64,000 nucleotides of DNA from NCBI GenBank assembly GCA_016703325.1, contig JADJCH010000001.1, forward strand, positions 186,001-250,000, given 5' to 3'. The position numbers and the translations under genes are program-made. Source of the DNA: Burkholderiales bacterium. Its GTDB lineage: Bacteria; Pseudomonadota; Gammaproteobacteria; Burkholderiales; Burkholderiaceae_C. Of the stretch, positions 50,421 to 58,340 are shown one piece after another (position 1 is the first letter of the stretch; each line of letters opens with the position of its first letter). The notes beneath the pieces are model-generated. The model ran no database searches. It was given only the letters and a program-made list of their open reading frames with translations, and was not told the DNA's origin.

Positions 50421-51314
50421 ATGAAGAAATCACTCCTTGTGCTGTCCGTCCTGTTGGCGATGGGCGCCGGCGCCGTCCAGGCCGACACCCTCAAGAAGAT
50501 GAAGGATTCCGGCGCCATCAGCCTGGGCGTGCGCGAGTCCTCGGGCCTGTCGTTCACCCTGGGCAACGGCAAGTTCGTCGGCTTCCATACCGAGATGGCC
50601 GAGCGGGTGATCGCCGACCTGCAGAAGCAGCTGGGCCTGGCCAAGCTGGAGATCAAGTACCAGCCGGTGACCTCGCAGAACCGCATCCCGCTGGTGCAGA
50701 ACGGCACGGTGGATCTGGAGTGCGGCTCCACCACCAACAACGCCACGCGGCAGAAGGACGTGTCCTTCGCGATGACGACCTATGTCGAGGAAGTCCGCAT
50801 CGCCGCCAAGGCCAACTCCGGCATCACCTCGATCTCGCAGCTCAACGGCAAGAAGGTGGCCACCACCACTGGCACAACCTCGGTGCAGCACCTGCGCAAA
50901 CATGAGCGGGCCAACGGCGTCAACTTCGAGGAGGTGTTCGGCAAGGACCATGCCGACAGCTTCCTGCTGCTGGAGTCCGGCCGTGCCGACGCCTTCGTGA
51001 TGGACGGCTCCATCCTGGCGGCCAACATCGCCAAGTCGAAGAACCCGGCGGACTTCAAAATCGTCGGTGAAGTGCTGTCGGTCGAGCCGATCGCCTGCAT
51101 GCTGCGCAAGGACGACGCAGCCTTCAAGAAGGCGGTGGACGGCAGCATCCAGGGCCTGATCAAGTCCGGCGAGATGGCCAAGCTCTACGACAAGTGGTTC
51201 ATGCAGCCCATCCCGCCGGCCAACACCAAGATCGGCCTGCCGCTGTCGGAAGCCACCAAGGCCGCCTGGGCCAATCCGAACGACAAGCCGATGGAAGACT
51301 ACGCCAAGAAGTAA
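50421..51314 (+). CDS. gltI: glutamate/aspartate ABC transporter substrate-binding protein
   Basis: Periplasmic binding protein (297 aa) of a type I amino-acid ABC importer. Signal peptide MKKSLLVLSVLLAMGAGAVQA is followed by DTLKKMKDSGAISLGVRESSGLSFTL, VGFHTEMAERVIADL, YQPVTSQNRIPLVQNGTVDLECGSTTNNATRQ (typical of GltI; given as VDLECGSTTNNATR) and LLESGRADAFVMDGSIL. Start is ATG 50421, with CGGAG upstream. It heads the gltIJKL operon; a hairpin before gltJ would raise the binding protein relative to the membrane subunits. Confidence 0.95.
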   Translation: MKKSLLVLSVLLAMGAGAVQADTLKKMKDSGAISLGVRESSGLSFTLGNGKFVGFHTEMAERVIADLQKQLGLAKLEIKYQPVTSQNRIPLVQNGTVDLECGSTTNNATRQKDVSFAMTTYVEEVRIAAKANSGITSISQLNGKKVATTTGTTSVQHLRKHERANGVNFEEVFGKDHADSFLLLESGRADAFVMDGSILAANIAKSKNPADFKIVGEVLSVEPIACMLRKDDAAFKKAVDGSIQGLIKSGEMAKLYDKWFMQPIPPANTKIGLPLSEATKAAWANPNDKPMEDYAKK

Positions 51315-51361
51315 GTTTCGATGCCGCGGGTCCGCGGGCCCGGAGCTTGCAAAGGGAGAAG

Positions 51362-51392
51362 GCGCGGTGGCGTAGGCCCCGCGCTTTCTTTG
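51362..51392 (+). terminator. intercistronic hairpin between gltI and gltJ
   Basis: GCGCGG (51362-51367) pairs with CCGCGC (51379-51384) around an 11-base loop, followed by TTTCTTTGTTT. It is a likely partial terminator that lets only some transcripts continue into gltJKL, as in many binding-protein ABC operons. Confidence 0.6.
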
Positions 51393-51450
51393 TTTCTGAC
51401 TGGCCTCAGGGGCCGGTGGGTTCGTCCACAACAACAACGAGGAGTTGCCC

Positions 51451-52194
51451 GTGGCAACCTGGGATTGGCAGGTGTTCTGCAAGAACACCATCGACGGTGA
51501 AGTCATGCCGCGCTGCTTCGGCGGTGGCGGCGACATCACCTACCTGGACTGGATGCTCTCGGCCTGGGGCTGGACGCTGTCGGTGGCGCTGCTGGCGCTG
51601 GCGGTGGCGCTGGGGGTGGGCTCGCTGATGGGCATCCTGCGCACCACGCCAAGCAAGTGGCTGGTGGGCATCGGCAACGTCTGGACGGAGCTGTTTCGCA
51701 ACATCCCGCTGCTGGTGCAGATTTTCCTCTGGTACCACGTGCTGCCGGCGCTCGTGCCTGTGCTCAAGGACGTGCCCTCCTTCCTCCTGGTGGTGCTGGG
51801 GCTGGGCTTCTTCACCTCGGCGCGCATCGCCGAGCAGGTGCGTGCGGGCATCGAGAGCCTGCCGCGCGGCCAGCGCCACGCCGGCCTGGCCATGGGCCTG
51901 ACGCTGGCGCAGACCTACCGCTACGTGCTGCTGCCGCGGGCCTTCCGCATCGTGATCCCGCCGCTGACCAGCGAGAGCATGAACATCATCAAGAACTCCT
52001 CGGTGGCCTTTGCGGTCAGCATCGCCGAGCTGACGCAGTTCGCCATGCAGGCGCAGGAGGAGACCTCGCGCGGCATCGAGATCTACCTGGCGGTGACCGG
52101 GCTGTACTTCATCTCCGCTTTCACTGTGAACCGCATCGCTCATTTCATCGAGCAGCGCGTGCAGGTGCCGGGCATGATCGGAGGCGGGAAATGA
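51451..52194 (+). CDS. gltJ: glutamate/aspartate ABC transporter permease GltJ
   Basis: Membrane subunit (247 aa) of the polar amino-acid importer. It has an N-terminal soluble stretch (TWDWQVFCKNTIDGEVMPRCFGG), about five helices, and the permease EAA-like loop SARIAEQVRAGIESLPRGQRHAGLAMGLTLAQTYRYVLLPRAFR (key part EQVRAGIESLPRGQ). The signature WTELFRNIPLLVQIF is typical of the His/Glu/Gln/Arg permease family. GTG 51451 is preferred because GAGGAG sits 7 bases upstream; a TTG at 51445 is too close to it. It overlaps gltK by 4 bases. Confidence 0.94.
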   Translation: MATWDWQVFCKNTIDGEVMPRCFGGGGDITYLDWMLSAWGWTLSVALLALAVALGVGSLMGILRTTPSKWLVGIGNVWTELFRNIPLLVQIFLWYHVLPALVPVLKDVPSFLLVVLGLGFFTSARIAEQVRAGIESLPRGQRHAGLAMGLTLAQTYRYVLLPRAFRIVIPPLTSESMNIIKNSSVAFAVSIAELTQFAMQAQEETSRGIEIYLAVTGLYFISAFTVNRIAHFIEQRVQVPGMIGGGK

Positions 52195-52856
52195 CGCTGG
52201 ATTTCGCCTTCCTCACCTGGCAGGTCCTGTTCGACTTCGTCTCCAAGGGCCTGATCTTCTCGTTCCAGCTCACGCTGGTGGCGATGATCGGTGGCATCGC
52301 TCTGGGCACCGTGCTGGCGTTGATGCGCCTGTCCGGCAAGAAATGGCTGGAAGTACCGGCTGCGGCCTACGTCAACCTGCTGCGCTCGGTGCCGCTGGTG
52401 ATGGTGATCCTGTGGTTCTTCCTGCTGATCCCGCTGCTCACCGGCCGGCCGATGGGCGCGGAGCTGTCGGCCATCATCACCTTCACGGTGTTCGAGGCGG
52501 CCTACTACTCCGAGATCATGCGCGCGGGCATCCAGAGCGTGCCCAAGGGCCAGGTGCATGCCGGCTACGCGGTGGGCATGACCTATGCGCAGACCATGCA
52601 GCTGATCGTGCTGCCGCAGGCCTTCCGCAACATGCTGCCGGTGCTGCTGACGCAGACCATCATCCTGTTCCAGGACACCAGTCTGGTCTACGCGATCGGC
52701 GCCTACGACCTGCTCAAGGGCTTCGAGGTGGCGGGCAAGAACTTCAACCGGCCGATCGAGACCTACCTGGTCGCCGCGGTCGTGTACTTCGTCATCTGCT
52801 TCTCGCTGTCGATGCTGGTGCGTCGGCTGCAGAAAAAGATCCAGATCATCCGTTGA
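52191..52856 (+). CDS. gltK: glutamate/aspartate ABC transporter permease GltK
   Basis: Second membrane subunit (221 aa), pairing with GltJ. It shows SFQLTLVAMIGGIALGTVLALM, the family block YVNLLRSVPLVMVILWFFLL and the EAA loop YYSEIMRAGIQSVPKGQVHAGYAVGMTYAQTMQLIVLPQAFRNMLP (key part EIMRAGIQSVPKGQ). It ends in a basic tail, QKKIQIIR. Start ATG 52191 overlaps the gltJ stop in the form ATGA, so the two are translated together. gltL follows 18 bases later. Confidence 0.95.
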   Translation: MTLDFAFLTWQVLFDFVSKGLIFSFQLTLVAMIGGIALGTVLALMRLSGKKWLEVPAAAYVNLLRSVPLVMVILWFFLLIPLLTGRPMGAELSAIITFTVFEAAYYSEIMRAGIQSVPKGQVHAGYAVGMTYAQTMQLIVLPQAFRNMLPVLLTQTIILFQDTSLVYAIGAYDLLKGFEVAGKNFNRPIETYLVAAVVYFVICFSLSMLVRRLQKKIQIIR

Positions 52857-52874
52857 GCTGCCGAGGATCCCCCC

Positions 52875-53609
52875 ATGATTGACATCAAGAACGTTTCCAA
52901 GTGGTACGGCAGCTTCCAGGTCCTGACCGACTGCACCACCAGCATCCAGAAGGGCGAGGTGGTGGTGGTCTGCGGCCCGTCGGGTTCGGGCAAGTCCACG
53001 CTGATCAAGACGGTCAACGCGCTGGAGCCCTTCCAGCAGGGCGACATCGTCGTCAACGGCACCAGCATCGCCGACCCGAAGACCAACCTGCCCCAGCTGC
53101 GCAGCCATGTGGGCATGGTGTTCCAGCACTTCGAGCTGTTCCCGCACCTGAGCGTGACGGAGAACCTCACGCTGGCGCAGATCAAGGTGCTGGGCCGCAA
53201 CAAGGACGACGCGCTCCAGCGCGGGCTGAAGATGCTCGACCGCGTGGGCCTGATGGCGCACAAGGACAAGTTCCCCGGCCAGCTCTCGGGCGGTCAGCAG
53301 CAGCGCGTGGCCATCGCCCGGGCGCTGAGCATGGACCCGATCGTGATGCTGTTCGACGAGCCCACCAGCGCGCTGGACCCGGAGATGGTCGGCGAGGTGC
53401 TGGACGTGATGGTGCAGCTGGCCCAGGAGGGCATGACGATGATGTGCGTGACCCACGAGATGGGTTTTGCCAGGAAGGTCAGCCACCGCGTGATCTTCAT
53501 GGACGCAGGCAAGATCGTCGAGGACTGCTCCAGGGACGACTTTTTCGGCAAGCCGGAGGCGCGTTCGCCGCGGGCCAAGGATTTCCTGTCCAAGATCCTG
53601 CAGCACTGA
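52875..53609 (+). CDS. gltL: glutamate/aspartate ABC transporter ATP-binding protein GltL
   Basis: Cytosolic ATPase (244 aa) driving the GltJK channel. Motifs: Walker A GPSGSGKSTLIKTVN (residues 36-50), Q-loop MVFQHFELFPH, signature LSGGQQQRVAIARAL, Walker B VMLFDEPTSALDPEM and switch VTHEMGF. The length and the sequence NALEPFQQGDIVVNG fit the polar amino-acid importer class. It is the last gene of gltIJKL; a GC-rich repeat-like element follows within 15 bases of the stop. Confidence 0.95.
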   Translation: MIDIKNVSKWYGSFQVLTDCTTSIQKGEVVVVCGPSGSGKSTLIKTVNALEPFQQGDIVVNGTSIADPKTNLPQLRSHVGMVFQHFELFPHLSVTENLTLAQIKVLGRNKDDALQRGLKMLDRVGLMAHKDKFPGQLSGGQQQRVAIARALSMDPIVMLFDEPTSALDPEMVGEVLDVMVQLAQEGMTMMCVTHEMGFARKVSHRVIFMDAGKIVEDCSRDDFFGKPEARSPRAKDFLSKILQH

Positions 53610-53621
53610 TGTCTCACCCCC

Positions 53622-53700
53622 GTTGCGGCTCACGCCGCTCCCCCCAAGGGGGCGCCACCGGTGGGCCGGCCGAGCCGGATCCGCGGTGGCTGCTGGCTGC
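53622..53700. repeat. possible dispersed palindromic (REP-like) element
   Basis: The sequence after gltL contains a C-run/G-run hairpin (CCCCCAAGGGGG, 53641-53652) with flanking GC-rich palindromes CCACCGGTGG (53656-53665) and GGGCCGGCC. Elements with a CCCCCCAAGGGGG core flanked like this recur between genes in Comamonadaceae and related genomes, to my recollection. I find only this one copy in the window, so the repeat nature is inference. Confidence 0.4.
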
Positions 53701-53729
53701 ATACAGCGTTGCGATGGGACAATCGCGCC

Positions 53730-53930
53730 ATGGAACGCACCGTGACCCGTGTGAGCTTGCGTGGGCAAGGCGCCACCGATCTGGCGTACTGGCTGTCGCG
53801 CCCGATCGCTGAACGCATCGCGGCTGTCGAGTGGTTGCGTCAACAGGTTGAAGCGATGTTGCCGGAGGCCGCCGATGCTGAACAGCGACTTCAAAGAGTT
53901 TGCCGAGTTGCTCGGCGCACGCGGCGTTGA
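53730..53930 (+). CDS. small protein paired with nucleotidyltransferase (antitoxin candidate)
   Basis: 66 aa protein: MERTVTRVSLRGQGATDLAYWLSRPIAERIAAVEWLRQQVE and a basic tail ending RLQRVCRVARRTRR (shown in pieces: DLAYWLSRPIAERIAAVEWL is the conserved core). Proteins with this YWxSRPxxERxxAVEfLR pattern are typically encoded just before small nucleotidyltransferases in proteobacteria, and act as likely antitoxins or partners. The stop lies 56 bases inside the next gene, in another frame, so translation is coupled. The ATG 53730 has no strong Shine-Dalgarno. Confidence 0.7.
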   Translation: MERTVTRVSLRGQGATDLAYWLSRPIAERIAAVEWLRQQVEAMLPEAADAEQRLQRVCRVARRTRR

Positions 53931-54327
53931 GCATCTGGTGGTCGGTGGCTACGCGCTGGCTGCCCACGGGCACCCGCGATACACCGGCGACATCGACTTC
54001 TGGATCCGCCCCACCCCCGACAACATCGAACGGTTGTTGCTGGCGTTGGGGGATTTCGGCTTCGGATCGCTCGGGTTGACGCGAGACGACTTCGGCAGCG
54101 ACAGCGTCATCCAGCTGGGACATCCGCCACGGCGCATCGACCTGTTGACGACGCTCGATGGCGTCGATTTCTCCGAATGCTGGCCCCGGCGCGAGGTGGT
54201 GGCGCTGGGTGGAGTGACGTTGAACATCATCGGGCGAGGCGATTTCATCTCGAACAAGCAGGCCGTGGGCCGGCTCAAGGACCTGGCGGACATCGAGGCG
54301 ATCAACTCGCCGCAGGCTGGTGGGTGA
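53875..54327 (+). CDS. nucleotidyltransferase-fold protein (toxin candidate)
   Basis: 150 aa protein of the Pol-beta nucleotidyltransferase superfamily. The motif is GGYALAAHGHPRYTGDIDFWI (GG at residues 23-24, paired acids DxD at about 39-41), with a third acid in RRIDLLTTLDGVDF. This set is what AbiEii/MenT-type toxins and related small transferases carry. Homologues sit after a small YWxSRP protein as here, an arrangement suggestive of a toxin-antitoxin pair. The ATG 53875 starts inside the partner gene; the frame continues upstream but without homology. Target RNA or protein is unknown. Confidence 0.82.
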   Translation: MLNSDFKEFAELLGARGVEHLVVGGYALAAHGHPRYTGDIDFWIRPTPDNIERLLLALGDFGFGSLGLTRDDFGSDSVIQLGHPPRRIDLLTTLDGVDFSECWPRREVVALGGVTLNIIGRGDFISNKQAVGRLKDLADIEAINSPQAGG

Positions 54328-54345
54328 CGCGGCGACAATGGCCGG

Positions 54346-55404
54346 ATGAGCACCGCCGACCTCCCCATCTCTCCTGACAGCCTGACCCTCACCCGCCCCG
54401 ACGACTGGCACCTGCACGTGCGCGATGGCGCCGCGATGGCGGCCGTCGTGCCGCACACCGCGCGCCAGTTCGGCCGCGCGATCATCATGCCCAATCTGCG
54501 TCCGCCGGTGACCACCGCGGCGCAGGCCGTGGAGTACCGCGCGCGCATCCAGGCCGCCGTGCCGGCCGGGCTGGACTTCCAGCCGTTGATGACGTTGTAT
54601 CTCACGGACAACACACCAGCCGAGGAAGTGGCGCGGGCCAAGGCGGCGGGCGTCGTGGCCTTCAAGCTCTACCCGGCCGGTGCCACCACCAACAGCGATG
54701 CGGGTGTCACCGACATCCGCAAGTGCCATGCGACGCTGGAAGCCATGCAGCGCGAGGGGCTGCTGTTGCTGGTGCACGGCGAGGTGACCGATCCTGCGGT
54801 GGATGTGTTCGACCGCGAGGCGGTGTTCATCGATCAGGTGCTGATCCCGCTGCGCCGCGATTTCCCGGGCCTGAAGATCGTCTTCGAGCACATCACGACG
54901 AAGGACGCGGCCGAGTACGTCGCCGCCGCGGACGCGCAGACCGCGGCCACGATCACCGCCCACCACCTGCTCTACAACCGCAACGCCATCTTCTCCGGCG
55001 GGCTGCGGCCGCACTACTACTGCCTGCCGGTGCTCAAGCGTGAGCTGCATCGCGAGGCGCTGGTGAAGGCGGCCACCTCCGGCGTGCCGAAGTTCTTCCT
55101 CGGCACCGACAGTGCGCCGCACGCGGCGCACCTGAAGGAGCATGCCGCGGCCTGCGCCGGCTGCTATACCGCACTGCATGCGATGGAGCTGTACGCCCAG
55201 GCCTTCGAGCAGGCCGGCGCGCTGGACCGGCTGGAGGGATTCGCGTCCTTCTATGGTGCCGACTTCTACGGCCTGCCGCGCAATGCCGGCACGATCACGC
55301 TCCAGCGCGGGGCCTGGACGCTGCCCGAGTCGCTGGCCTTCGGCGACGCGCAGCTCAAGCCGTTGGGCGCTGGCGAGACGCTGAACTGGCGTTTCGTCGG
55401 TTGA
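54346..55404 (+). CDS. pyrC: dihydroorotase PyrC
   Basis: Zinc amidohydrolase that makes dihydroorotate from carbamoyl aspartate in pyrimidine synthesis. The 352 aa protein matches class II (E. coli PyrC type): metal His pair in DDWHLHVRDG, substrate-binding LRPPVTT, carboxylated Lys in VAFKLYPAGATTNSD, metal His in LVHGEV and EHITTKDA, and the catalytic Asp in FFLGTDSAPH. ATG 54346 gives the usual start, 18 bases after the nucleotidyltransferase stop. It converges with pncC. Confidence 0.96.
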   Translation: MSTADLPISPDSLTLTRPDDWHLHVRDGAAMAAVVPHTARQFGRAIIMPNLRPPVTTAAQAVEYRARIQAAVPAGLDFQPLMTLYLTDNTPAEEVARAKAAGVVAFKLYPAGATTNSDAGVTDIRKCHATLEAMQREGLLLLVHGEVTDPAVDVFDREAVFIDQVLIPLRRDFPGLKIVFEHITTKDAAEYVAAADAQTAATITAHHLLYNRNAIFSGGLRPHYYCLPVLKRELHREALVKAATSGVPKFFLGTDSAPHAAHLKEHAAACAGCYTALHAMELYAQAFEQAGALDRLEGFASFYGADFYGLPRNAGTITLQRGAWTLPESLAFGDAQLKPLGAGETLNWRFVG

Positions 55405-55436
55405 CGTCCGGCTGAAACTCGGCGGGTGCGGCCGGC

Positions 55437-55952
55437 TCAGCCGGCCGGGATCCGCGTCAGCAGCCCGGCCAGCCCGGCCAGCGCGTGCCGGGTGGCGGCG
55501 GCGCGAACCGTGGCTCGGTCGCCGTCGAAAAGCCGGGTTTCGCTGTGCAAGCTGCCATCGGGGAGCCGCCAACCGAACCACACCGTGCCCACTGGCTTGG
55601 TCGCAGTGCCGCCGGTCGGTCCGGCGATGCCGGTGACCGACAGGGCCGTTGCGGTGCGGGCGCGCTCGGCAGCGCCTGCGGCCATCGCCCGGGCCACCGG
55701 CTCGCTCACGGCGCCCTGGGCCTCGATCAACGCCGCATCGACGCCGAGCAGCTCGGTCTTGGCGGCGTTGCTGTAGGTCACGAAGCCGCGTTCGAACCAA
55801 TCGCTGGAGCCGGCCAGCTCGGTGCAGGCGGCGGCGATCTGCCCCCCGGTGCAGCTTTCGGCGGTGGCCAGTGTCCAGCCCCGCGAACGCAGCAGGCTGG
55901 CCAGTGCGACCAAGATGTCGTTGGCCGTTGCGGCGGGAGCCGGGAAGTTCAT
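55437..55952 (-). CDS. pncC: CinA-family nicotinamide-nucleotide amidohydrolase (PncC)
   Basis: Deamidates nicotinamide mononucleotide to nicotinate mononucleotide in the NAD cycle. The 171 aa protein is the stand-alone CinA C-terminal domain: TLATAESCTGGQIAAACTELAGSS (active-site Ser/Thr region), RGFVTYSNAAKTELLGV, SVTGIAGPTGGTATKPVGTVWFG. Start ATG 55952. It lies 66 bases after pgpA on the same strand, the last gene of the minus-strand thiL-pgpA-pncC set, an order common in betaproteobacteria. Confidence 0.93.
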   Translation of the reverse strand: MNFPAPAATANDILVALASLLRSRGWTLATAESCTGGQIAAACTELAGSSDWFERGFVTYSNAAKTELLGVDAALIEAQGAVSEPVARAMAAGAAERARTATALSVTGIAGPTGGTATKPVGTVWFGWRLPDGSLHSETRLFDGDRATVRAAATRHALAGLAGLLTRIPAG

Positions 55953-56018
55953 GGCGCTGATCTCCTGGTCTGGCTGGAAAGGGATGGCGTTCGGGTGAGG
56001 TCGGCTCTGCTTGGCCTC

Positions 56019-56615
56019 TCAGCTGCCGGAGCGCCAGACGGCCAGGAACAGCGCGATGGCCAGCAGCGTGCACCCCGCGGCCACGAAGTCGTCGAAGAGG
56101 ATGCCGAAGCCGCCGCGCCAGCCACCGCCCTTGAAGCGCTGGTCGGCCCAACGCACCGGACCGGGTTTGGCTGCGTCGAAGTAGCGGAACAGCCCGAAGG
56201 CGAACCATTGCAGCAGGGCGTGACCGGAGCGGTCCTCGGGCAGCACGATCCACAGCACCAGCCAGATCGCCAGCACCTCGTCCCAGACGATGGCACCGGG
56301 ATCGTCGATGCCGGCATGCCGGGCGGTGACGGTGCAGGCCCACCAGCCCACGAAAAAACCGACGATCAGCAGCAGGCCCCAGCCCGGCGGGCCGAACCAG
56401 CGGCTGACCAGCGGATCCAGCGCAAGGAAGGTCAGCCAGCCCCACAGCGAGCCCACCGTACCGGGTGCCCAGGGGCTGAGCCCGCTGCCGAAACCCAGCG
56501 CCACCCAGTGGGCCGGATGCTCCAGCATGAAGCGCAGGTTGATGCGCCGGGGCGGCCGGCGTGCAGGATCGGCCTCGCTCTGAGCCGTCGGGATCGGATC
56601 GAGCTGCATGTTCAT
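56019..56615 (-). CDS. pgpA: phosphatidylglycerophosphatase A
   Basis: Inner-membrane phosphatase that makes phosphatidylglycerol from its phosphate. The 198 aa protein shows the family opening GFGSGLSPWAPGTVGSLWGW (about residues 37-56), the acidic motif GIDDPGAIVWDEVLAIWL and FRYFDAAKPGPVRWADQRFKGGGWRGGFGILFDDFVAG-type tail (RYFDAAKPGPVRWAD; GFGILFDDFVA), with three to four hydrophobic helices. Its ATG overlaps the thiL stop by 4 bases. An extension of about 30 residues at the N-terminus is typical of the betaproteobacterial form. Confidence 0.93.
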   Translation of the reverse strand: MNMQLDPIPTAQSEADPARRPPRRINLRFMLEHPAHWVALGFGSGLSPWAPGTVGSLWGWLTFLALDPLVSRWFGPPGWGLLLIVGFFVGWWACTVTARHAGIDDPGAIVWDEVLAIWLVLWIVLPEDRSGHALLQWFAFGLFRYFDAAKPGPVRWADQRFKGGGWRGGFGILFDDFVAAGCTLLAIALFLAVWRSGS

Positions 56616-57637
56616 GTCTTGAAGTGGTCGAAAGCCTGGCCCTGCAGCGCGATTGGCCGTGACTGGGCATCCAGCAGCTGAACGCCGGGCGTCTGGACGA
56701 TCTGGCCGATGCGGGCCACCGCCACGCCGGCGCCCTGTGCAGCGCGTTCGACGGCGACGCGCTGCGCAGATGCTGCCGTGAACAGCAGCTCGTAGTCATC
56801 GCCGCCAAACAGCAGGCACTCACGCTGCATCGCTGCGGGCTGGTGGTTCAGGATGGGGCTGCGCGGCAGGGCCTCGTCCTGCAACCAGGCGCCCAGGGCC
56901 TGCGGACCGTCGCCGCTGGTGCCCGCTTCACCGCCGGCGTGGAAGGCTGCGCCGGAGCGGCGCAGCACATGCCGCAGGTCGCCGAGCAGGCCGTCCGACA
57001 GATCGATGGCAGCGCTGGCGATGCCACGCAGCGCCAGGCCCAACGCCACCCGCGGCTGCGGCAGCTCCATCGCCAGCCGCACCCGGTCGAACTGCTCGCC
57101 GGGAAGAACCAGGTTGCCGCGGAACACTTCCAGCGCCAGGCGGGCGTCGCCGATGCCGCCCCCGATGGCATGGCTGACCCACAGGTCATCGCCCGGCCGG
57201 GCGCCGTGGCGCAGCAGGGCCTGGCCGGTGGGCACCTCGCCGAACACGGTGATGCACAGGTTGAGCGGCCCGGCGGTGGTGTCGCCGCCGACCAGTTCGA
57301 TGTCGTGCTGCTCTGCCAGCGTGTGCAGGCCGCAGGCCAGGCCGGCGAGGAAGGGCTCGTCCACCCGGGGCATCGAGATCGCCAGCGTGCAAGCCAGCGG
57401 TTCGGCACCGCAGGCGGCCAGGTCGGAGAGGTTGACCGCCAGCGCCTTGTGGCCCAGCCGCTCAGGGGCGACGGTGGACAGGAAGTGGCGCCCCTCCACC
57501 AGCATGTCGGAAGACACCGCCAGCTGCATGCCCGGCCGCGGCGCCAGCAACGCGCAGTCGTCGCCGATGCCCAGCGGGCTGCGCCGCACCGGGCGGCGGA
57601 AGTAGCGGTCGATCAGTTCAAATTCACCCAGGGCCAT
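56612..57637 (-). CDS. thiL: thiamine-monophosphate kinase
   Basis: Phosphorylates thiamine phosphate to the active diphosphate with ATP. The 341 aa protein has the PurM/ThiL features: IGDDCALLAPRPGMQLAVSSDMLVEGRHF (key part GDDCALLAP), KALAVNLSDLAACGAEPL, VGGDTTAGPLNL with the metal-binding Asp, and LLFGGDDYELLFTA near the C-terminus. Start ATG 57637. It heads the thiL-pgpA-pncC set, 55 bases after the response-regulator gene on the same strand. A shared transcript with that regulator is possible but not needed. Confidence 0.95.
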   Translation of the reverse strand: MALGEFELIDRYFRRPVRRSPLGIGDDCALLAPRPGMQLAVSSDMLVEGRHFLSTVAPERLGHKALAVNLSDLAACGAEPLACTLAISMPRVDEPFLAGLACGLHTLAEQHDIELVGGDTTAGPLNLCITVFGEVPTGQALLRHGARPGDDLWVSHAIGGGIGDARLALEVFRGNLVLPGEQFDRVRLAMELPQPRVALGLALRGIASAAIDLSDGLLGDLRHVLRRSGAAFHAGGEAGTSGDGPQALGAWLQDEALPRSPILNHQPAAMQRECLLFGGDDYELLFTAASAQRVAVERAAQGAGVAVARIGQIVQTPGVQLLDAQSRPIALQGQAFDHFKT

Positions 57638-57692
57638 CGTGGCCGGATTATCCAGGCCGGCCGCGGCATCCGTTGCCGGCTGGCGTCCGGCC

Positions 57693-58340
57693 TCACTGCA
57701 CGCCGTGTTCGCGCAGGATGTTGGCCAGTTCCACCGCGGAGCGCACCGCCATCTTGTCGAACACCCGGGCGCGGTGCACTTCCACGGTGCGCACGCTGAT
57801 GTCCAGCTCGTCGGCGATCAGCTTGTTGGCACGGCCCGCGATCACCAGGCGCATCACCTCGCGTTCCCGTTCGGTGAGTTCGTCCAGCAAGGCCAGCAGG
57901 CGGGTGCGCTGGCGCGCCTCGTCCTGTACCGCCGCGCTGCGCTGCAGTGCTTCGATCACCCGATCCACCAGTGCGTTGTCGGAGAAGGGCTTCTCGACAA
58001 AGTCGAAGGCGCCGCGTTTGACCGCCGCCACGGCCGTGGCCACATCGGCGTGACCGGTCAGGAAGATCACCTGCAGCGGCCCCACCCACTGCCGCTCCAG
58101 CAGATGTTCAAACAGCGCCATGCCGTTCATGCCGGGCATGCGCATGTCCAGCAGCAGGCAGGCCGGCCCGTCCAGCTTGATGCGGCCGGACTGAAGAGCC
58201 GCCCAGAAGGCGTCCGCAGTCGGGTGCTGTTCGGGCAGCAGGCGCCTCGACCGCAGCAGCCAGGCCAGCGCATCTCGCACCACGTCCTCGTCGTCGACCA
58301 CATGGACCGTGCCGGTGGCGTGGGCGGATGCTGGAGTCAT
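57693..58340 (-). CDS. FixJ/DctR-like two-component response regulator
   Basis: Response regulator of 215 aa. The receiver domain (1-125) has the acidic pocket VVDDEDV, phospho-acceptor Asp65 in CLLLDMRMPGMNG, Thr in FLTGHADV and Lys in FVEKPFSD. The LuxR-type HTH (about 150-210) is LTEREREVMRLVIAGRANKLIADEL, then SVRTVEVHRARVFDKM. This is the FixJ/TtrR/DctR class. Its start overlaps the kinase stop by 4 bases, so the pair is translated together. The target is unknown; the divergent maeB gene is the first candidate. Confidence 0.9.
   Translation of the reverse strand: MTPASAHATGTVHVVDDEDVVRDALAWLLRSRRLLPEQHPTADAFWAALQSGRIKLDGPACLLLDMRMPGMNGMALFEHLLERQWVGPLQVIFLTGHADVATAVAAVKRGAFDFVEKPFSDNALVDRVIEALQRSAAVQDEARQRTRLLALLDELTEREREVMRLVIAGRANKLIADELDISVRTVEVHRARVFDKMAVRSAVELANILREHGVQ

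Noticed and set aside
53614..56823. Minus-strand open frame of more than 1000 codons through gltL, pyrC and pgpA
   Set aside because: It runs antisense to gltL, the nucleotidyltransferase pair and pyrC, and out of frame through pncC and pgpA. No part shows protein-like sequence; it results from few stop codons in GC-rich DNA.
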